Positions 60,250 through 64,000 of a DNA stretch of 64,000 nucleotides are shown in pieces. Origin of the DNA: Terriglobia bacterium (GTDB lineage: Bacteria > Acidobacteriota > Terriglobia > Terriglobales > Acidobacteriaceae); NCBI GenBank assembly GCA_020072645.1, contig JAIQGK010000017.1, positions 144,625-208,624 of the forward strand, read 5' to 3'. The notes under the pieces are model-generated. The model was not told the origin of the DNA, did not search any database, and worked only from the letters and a program-made list of their open reading frames with translations. Position 1 is the first letter of the stretch; each line of letters begins with the position of its first letter. The position numbers were made by a program, and so were the translations under genes.

Positions 60250-60580
60250 GTAGGGGCGAGCCAGATTAGCGCGGCGAGCCCGCTGTAACAGGTGCAGAAG
60301 AAATAGAGGTCAGGCGAAACTCTGTAGCGGTTTGGAGCGCAGCGACACAGTTTTTTCCGAAGTAAGGGCGAGCCCGACTAGCGCGGCGAGCGGCACGCAA
60401 CAGGAGCAATGGATAGATTGGTTCGACGAAGCTCTTAAGCGGTTTGGAGCGAAGCGACACAGTTTTTTCCGGAGTAAGGGGCGAGCCCGACTTGCGCGGC
60501 GAGCCCAATGTGACGGGTGCAGAACAGAATTAGAGGTTCGACGAAGCTCTATAGCGGTTGGGAGCGCAGCGACAAGAACA
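60250..60580 (+). repeat. Three tandem ~112-bp repeats between murG and murC
   Basis: Units start at 60250, 60362 and 60474, each with GTAxGGGCGAGCC; then GCGCGGCGAGC, ACAGGxGCA, CGACGAAGCTCT, AGCGGTTTGGAGCG and GCGACACAGTTTTTTCC. The spacing is exactly 112 bases twice. The third unit runs directly into the murC start codon. The reading frame stays open through units two and three, but no protein family is recognised, so this is taken as noncoding repeat. It may influence murC expression. Confidence 0.85.
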
Positions 60581-62002
60581 ATGTTTGCAAAAATTCAGCG
60601 GATACATTTCGTCGGGATTGGCGGCATCGGCATGAGTGGTATTGCCGAGGTGCTGCTCACGCTCGGCTACAAGGTGTCCGGGTCTGACCTCAAGAGTTCC
60701 AGCGTTACAGAGCGGCTGGCGGAAAAGGGCGCCATCATTTTCGTGGGTCATCGCGCTGAGAACATTACCGGCGCGGAGGTCGTGGTGGCCAGCTCAGCCG
60801 TAAAGCGCGACAATCCCGAGATCCTGGCGGCGCGCGCCGAGTATATTCCGGTAATCCAGCGCGCGGAGATGCTGGCTGAACTCATGCGCTTGAAGTATGG
60901 AATCGCCATTGCCGGGATGCATGGCAAGACCACTACCACCAGCATGGTTGCTGCGGTGCTGGCTGCGGGTGGGCTCGATCCAACGGTCGTTGTCGGCGGG
61001 CGCGTGGATGCCATGGGATCGAACGCCCGGCTGGGCAAATCGCAATATCTGGTGGCGGAGGCCGATGAAAGCGACCGTTCATTCCTAAAGCTCTCGCCCA
61101 TCCTTGCCGTGGTGACCAATATTGATCGCGAGCATATGGATTGTTATCGCGACATGGCGGACGTGGAGCAGGCGTTTCTGGATTTCATTGATCGCGTGCC
61201 GTTTTATGGCATGGCTGTGCTCTGCCATGATGATGAACGGCTTCGCAACATGCTGCCGCGCCTGGCCCGCCGGGCTACTACATATGGCGTGCATCAAGAC
61301 GCGGACTTTCGTGTGGGCGGCGCGCGGGCAAAATGCGCCGGCAACAAACACTTGGCGCATTTCTCAGTGGAATACCGTGGCAAGTCGCTGGGTGATTTCC
61401 ATCTGCGCGTTCCCGGCAACCATAACGTGCTGAATGCGACGGCAGCCGTAGCGGTGGGCGTAGGGTTAGACATTGATCCGGAGCGCATTCGTGAAGCGCT
61501 GGAAAACTTTCGCGGCGTCGATCGGCGTTTTCAGCTTCGCGGACGCGCTGCTGACGTCAGCGTGATTGACGATTACGGACACCATCCCACGGAGATCCGC
61601 GCCACGCTGGCGGCGGCACGCCATTGCGGATTCAAGCGCGTGCACGTGATCTTCCAGCCGCATCGCTTCACACGCACGCGCGATCTGCTGGAACAATTCG
61701 GCGCGGCCTTTAATGATGCCGATACGATTTCCGTGCTCGATATCTATGCCGCCAGTGAAGCGCCGATCCCGGGAATTACGGGTGAACGGCTGGTCCAGGC
61801 CATTCAATTATTTGGCGATCAACGCGGCGCGGTGAGCTATGTCCCGTCATTCGACGAAGCAGCGCGCCAAGTTTCTGCGCTGGCCGAACCCGGCGACATG
61901 GTGCTCACTCTTGGCGCCGGCAGCGTCTCACAACTGGGGTCCATGGTGCTGGAGCAGTTGAGGAAGAAGCAGGCGGAGATGAAAGAAGCCGCCAGCTACT
62001 AG
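60581..62002 (+). CDS. murC: UDP-N-acetylmuramate--L-alanine ligase
   Basis: 473 residues from ATG 60581; the frame extends to 60332 but that part is the tandem repeat. The N-terminal RIHFVGIGGIGMSGIAEVLL and the ATP loop AGMHGKTTTTSMVAAVL are diagnostic; VAEADESDRSFLKL, IDREHMDCY and DDYGHHPTEI also match. It adds L-alanine to UDP-MurNAc in the cytoplasm. No strong ribosome-binding site precedes it (GAGCGCAGCGACAAGAAC). The stop TAG lies in the CTAG that borders the 138-bp element. Confidence 0.96.
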   Translation: MFAKIQRIHFVGIGGIGMSGIAEVLLTLGYKVSGSDLKSSSVTERLAEKGAIIFVGHRAENITGAEVVVASSAVKRDNPEILAARAEYIPVIQRAEMLAELMRLKYGIAIAGMHGKTTTTSMVAAVLAAGGLDPTVVVGGRVDAMGSNARLGKSQYLVAEADESDRSFLKLSPILAVVTNIDREHMDCYRDMADVEQAFLDFIDRVPFYGMAVLCHDDERLRNMLPRLARRATTYGVHQDADFRVGGARAKCAGNKHLAHFSVEYRGKSLGDFHLRVPGNHNVLNATAAVAVGVGLDIDPERIREALENFRGVDRRFQLRGRAADVSVIDDYGHHPTEIRATLAAARHCGFKRVHVIFQPHRFTRTRDLLEQFGAAFNDADTISVLDIYAASEAPIPGITGERLVQAIQLFGDQRGAVSYVPSFDEAARQVSALAEPGDMVLTLGAGSVSQLGSMVLEQLRKKQAEMKEAASY

Positions 62003-62142
62003 TATGGTGTCTCACAAATACCTTTACAAAGAGTTGGCCCGATACTTGCTTTCCAAAAGATTATTCCGCGCAGCCGAGGGCGGCTGCGGTCCACAATGAT
62101 TGTTTATTGCATGCATTGTCGAGTTATTTCAGAGACACCACA
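62003..62142. repeat. MITE-like element, copy 2, with terminal inverted repeats
   Basis: The left end TATGGTGTCTCACAAATA pairs with the right end TATTTCAGAGACACCACA as an imperfect inverted repeat of about 18-20 bases. CTAG stands on both sides (61999-62002 and 62143-62146) and may be a target duplication. The inside carries CGCAGCCGAGGGCGGCTGCG. Copy 1 is at 1-138. No coding capacity. Confidence 0.75.
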
Positions 62143-62190
62143 CTAGCCGGTCGTCCAACACCTAAATTCAATCCCATCCTTTAAGAAGAC

Positions 62191-63324
62191 CTATTCAGGA
62201 ACAAAGTAAAACGCCACCGCCACAATGGCATAGACAGCCAGAAGCTGCGCGCCTTCAAACCAGTTGGTCTCGCCGTCGGATGAAATCATGTCAACAATCA
62301 CCACGGAAAGAACGATGGCGGCAATTTCAAAGCCGTTGAACACCAGCGTCATGGGATGTCCAATGGCGACGGAGAGAAAAACCAGGACAGGCGCGACGAA
62401 CAAGGCAATCTGCGTACTTGCGCCCGTGGCAATGGCCATGGAAACGTCCATACGATTGCGGCGGGCCATGATGATGGCCGTGGAATTTTCCGCGGCGTTG
62501 CCCACCAAAGCCACCACAATCACGCCAACAAAAAGTTCCGTCATGCCCAGCGCTTTGGTGACAGGAGCGATCTGCCCGACAAGGATTTCGCTCATCCCGG
62601 CAATCAGGACAGTCGCAAGCGCAAGCGAAACGATGGCTTGAGCACGAGAGGTCCTGGGAGCGCCTTCTTCTTCAGGATGCTGGGCGGCAAAAGACGCGCG
62701 GTGCGTGCGAAAAACAAAGAGCAGGTTCAGCAGGTAGAGCGCGATAAGAACGCCGCTGGTCCATAGGCTGAGATGTTGCAGGTTCACGTCGTGATGCTGA
62801 AGCGTTCCAAAGAGAGTCAGGTTAAAGACCGCGGGCATCACCAGCGCAGCCACGGCAATCATCAGCGTGGTGCTGTTCATGGCGGAAGTGGTGCGGGAAA
62901 AGCGTTGTACCGGGTTGCGCAGGCCGCCCGCGACCAGGCTGAGCCCCAGCACCAGCAGCAGGTTCCCAATAATGCTGCCGGAAAGGGAAGCCTTGACCAC
63001 GTTGATGTGTCCGGCATGCAATGCGAAAAACGCGATGATCATTTCCGTGGCGTTTCCCATGGTCGCGCTCAGGATTCCGCCCGCGGCCGGCCCGCACTGT
63101 GAAGCCAGAGCGCCGGTGGATTCGCCCAAGACGCTGGCCAGCGGAGCAATGGCGAGAGCCGAAGCGATAAAAATCAGCAGCGGGGCGGCATGCAACAGGT
63201 CGAGAACAATGGCTGCCGGCACGAAGAGAAGAAGGAGGTTCAGCCAGCGGTGTTCCGTTTTCAGCGGAAACCTGCTCCACACGGTGCGAGGCGGCGCGGG
63301 AATTTTCTTAGGAGGGGCGGGCAT
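62191..63324 (-). CDS. Calcium/proton antiporter (CaCA family, Cax type)
   Basis: 377 residues, about 11 transmembrane helices. Both halves have the alpha-repeat motif: MGNATEMIIAFFALHAGHIN and VGNAAENSTAIIMARRNRMD, with glutamates expected to bind Ca2+. The acidic/variable loop between the halves (PEEEGAPRTSRAQ) is typical. It exports Ca2+ in exchange for H+ at the inner membrane. Convergent with murC; the MITE copy 2 lies between them. Confidence 0.9.
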   Translation of the reverse strand: MPAPPKKIPAPPRTVWSRFPLKTEHRWLNLLLLFVPAAIVLDLLHAAPLLIFIASALAIAPLASVLGESTGALASQCGPAAGGILSATMGNATEMIIAFFALHAGHINVVKASLSGSIIGNLLLVLGLSLVAGGLRNPVQRFSRTTSAMNSTTLMIAVAALVMPAVFNLTLFGTLQHHDVNLQHLSLWTSGVLIALYLLNLLFVFRTHRASFAAQHPEEEGAPRTSRAQAIVSLALATVLIAGMSEILVGQIAPVTKALGMTELFVGVIVVALVGNAAENSTAIIMARRNRMDVSMAIATGASTQIALFVAPVLVFLSVAIGHPMTLVFNGFEIAAIVLSVVIVDMISSDGETNWFEGAQLLAVYAIVAVAFYFVPE

Positions 63325-63546
63325 CTGGAGGATTGTAAAAGATCAGCAAAAAGACCGCCTGAATGGGCGGGTTCTTGTGCTTAACAAAATAAATCCGCTG
63401 CTTAATTTTGTGCGTTTCTTCAAGCCGCTTCGCTATTTTGTTGCGTCCGCTTTCGCCGTGCGGTTATAAGACTAGAGACGGGCCACGCCAGTGGTTGCAC
63501 ACCGGCGCGCCCTGACCACAAATCACCTTCTAACGAAAGGTAACCC

Positions 63547-63837
63547 ATGGCTGACACAGATTCTATCAGCGCACCTAAATCCAGCGGTGTACCCAAACCG
63601 CACGTCTACGATCTCTTTAACCGTCTCAACGCAGCATTTGCCCGCGTTCATCGCAACATGGAAGCATTGGAACAGGTCGGCATTTTCGATCCACTCATGA
63701 TGCAGTCCCTTAACCGCCAGTCTGAGAAGCTTCGGGCAGGCGTCAATTGCCATCTGCTTGGGGCCATGCGCCGTATTGAAGAACGCGACCGCGAGCGATA
63801 CTCACAGCCACCCAATGAAGAAAGCCCAAACCCCTAA
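63547..63837 (+). CDS. Small protein of unknown function
   Basis: 96 residues with a good ribosome-binding site (CGAAAGG). It is predicted mostly helical (HVYDLFNRLNAAFARVHRNM; FDPLMMQSLNRQSEKLRAGV) with one Cys and no signal peptide. No family recognised. A terminator and an oppositely oriented transposase gene follow immediately. Confidence 0.65.
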   Translation: MADTDSISAPKSSGVPKPHVYDLFNRLNAAFARVHRNMEALEQVGIFDPLMMQSLNRQSEKLRAGVNCHLLGAMRRIEERDRERYSQPPNEESPNP

Positions 63838-63861
63838 AAAACGACCCGCCGCAAGGCGGGT
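63832..63861 (-). terminator. Terminator hairpin after the transposase gene
   Basis: ACCCGCC-GCAA-GGCGGGT (63844-63861) is a seven-pair hairpin with a GCAA loop. On the minus strand it is followed by CG and TTTTTT, so it ends transcription of the transposase. It overlaps the transposase stop codon and may also act for the plus-strand gene. Confidence 0.8.
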
Positions 63862-64000
63862 TAGCTGTGGAGTCTCAAGAGGTTGTTCCGATCGAGGCCG
63901 GAGCGGCTGATAGGTGGAACATGGTTGAGGCTACCATGAGGACGGTGCCAGTTGTAATGGTGAAGCCAGGGAAGAAGATGTTCGTGACGGTGTTGCGAGT
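63861..64000 (-). CDS. IS481-like transposase, C-terminal end only (runs off the window)
   Basis: Read on the minus strand, the last ~46 codons give LLPWLHHYNWHRPHGSLNHV followed by PPISRSGLDRNNLLRLHS and a TAA. This is the integrase-core end typical of IS481/IS3-type DDE transposases, with NWHRPHGSL marking the segment just after the catalytic Glu. The start lies outside the window, so intactness and the element's ends cannot be judged. Confidence 0.85.
   Translation of the reverse strand, partial: SQHRHEHLLPWLHHYNWHRPHGSLNHVPPISRSGLDRNNLLRLHS

Noticed and set aside
60332..60580. 83-codon N-terminal extension of murC
   Set aside because: The extension translates the tandem repeats; the MurC family starts at the MFAKIQRIHFVGIG segment.
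60250..60580. CRISPR array
   Set aside because: Only three units, 112 bases long, with no unique spacers of regular length; these are plain tandem repeats.

Overview
The window looks like a moderately GC-rich chromosome segment of a soil-type acidobacterium (Terriglobales/Koribacter-like). This is an inference from gene content: a homing-endonuclease-repeat nuclease, TPR-CHAT proteins with ECF sigma factors, many dispersed intergenic repeats, and an ExbB/ExbD/AgmX machine. No rRNA or intact tRNA gene and no CRISPR array was seen.

Layout. 0.2-2.3 kb: a Tat-exported PhoD phosphatase. 2.7-22.3 kb: a large envelope operon. It runs from a small secreted protein through three TPR proteins (two lipoproteins) and an Ala/Lys-rich secreted protein to ExbB, ExbD, ExbD and an AgmX/PglI-type TonB-like transducer. 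A class I cyclic-di-GMP riboswitch follows, leading a 1298-residue surface protein with repeated DUF11 and SdrD_B-like modules and a 1530-residue OmpA/beta-barrel protein. The order resembles the Myxococcus Agl-Glt trans-envelope motor. A decayed copy joining the two ends of the TPR operon lies at 10.6-11.0 kb.

23.6-34.8 kb: an 11-kb segment bounded by two decayed fragments of the 3' half of a tRNA-Pro gene, which suggests a genomic island. It encodes a periplasmic type II DMSO-reductase-family enzyme (alpha, beta, a fused dihaem c/haem b subunit, a TorD-like chaperone, an IscA-like protein), a chlorite dismutase with a complete active site, a cupredoxin, a DUF2231 membrane protein and a GntR/FCD regulator. 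This is a candidate chlorine-oxyanion, nitrite or related redox module.

36-48.6 kb: three ECF sigma genes, a zinc-finger anti-sigma, two caspase-like TPR-CHAT proteins, two paralogous Tat-lipoproteins and an unknown 296-residue protein. One CHAT gene is split by a -1 frameshift at a run of nine T. 48.8-50.5 kb: a cupin-4/JmjC oxygenase beside a Tat-exported Asp/Lys-repeat protein, a possible enzyme-substrate pair. 51-54.2 kb: unknown membrane protein, HNH-like protein, repeat cluster and homing-endonuclease-repeat protein.

54.8-63.8 kb: fatty acid oxidation genes (FadB/J-like, thiolase, SDR), then murG and murC separated by three 112-bp tandem repeats, a Ca2+/H+ antiporter and a small unknown protein. 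A 138-bp element with terminal inverted repeats occurs at both ends of the window. The window ends in the 3' part of an IS481-like transposase.
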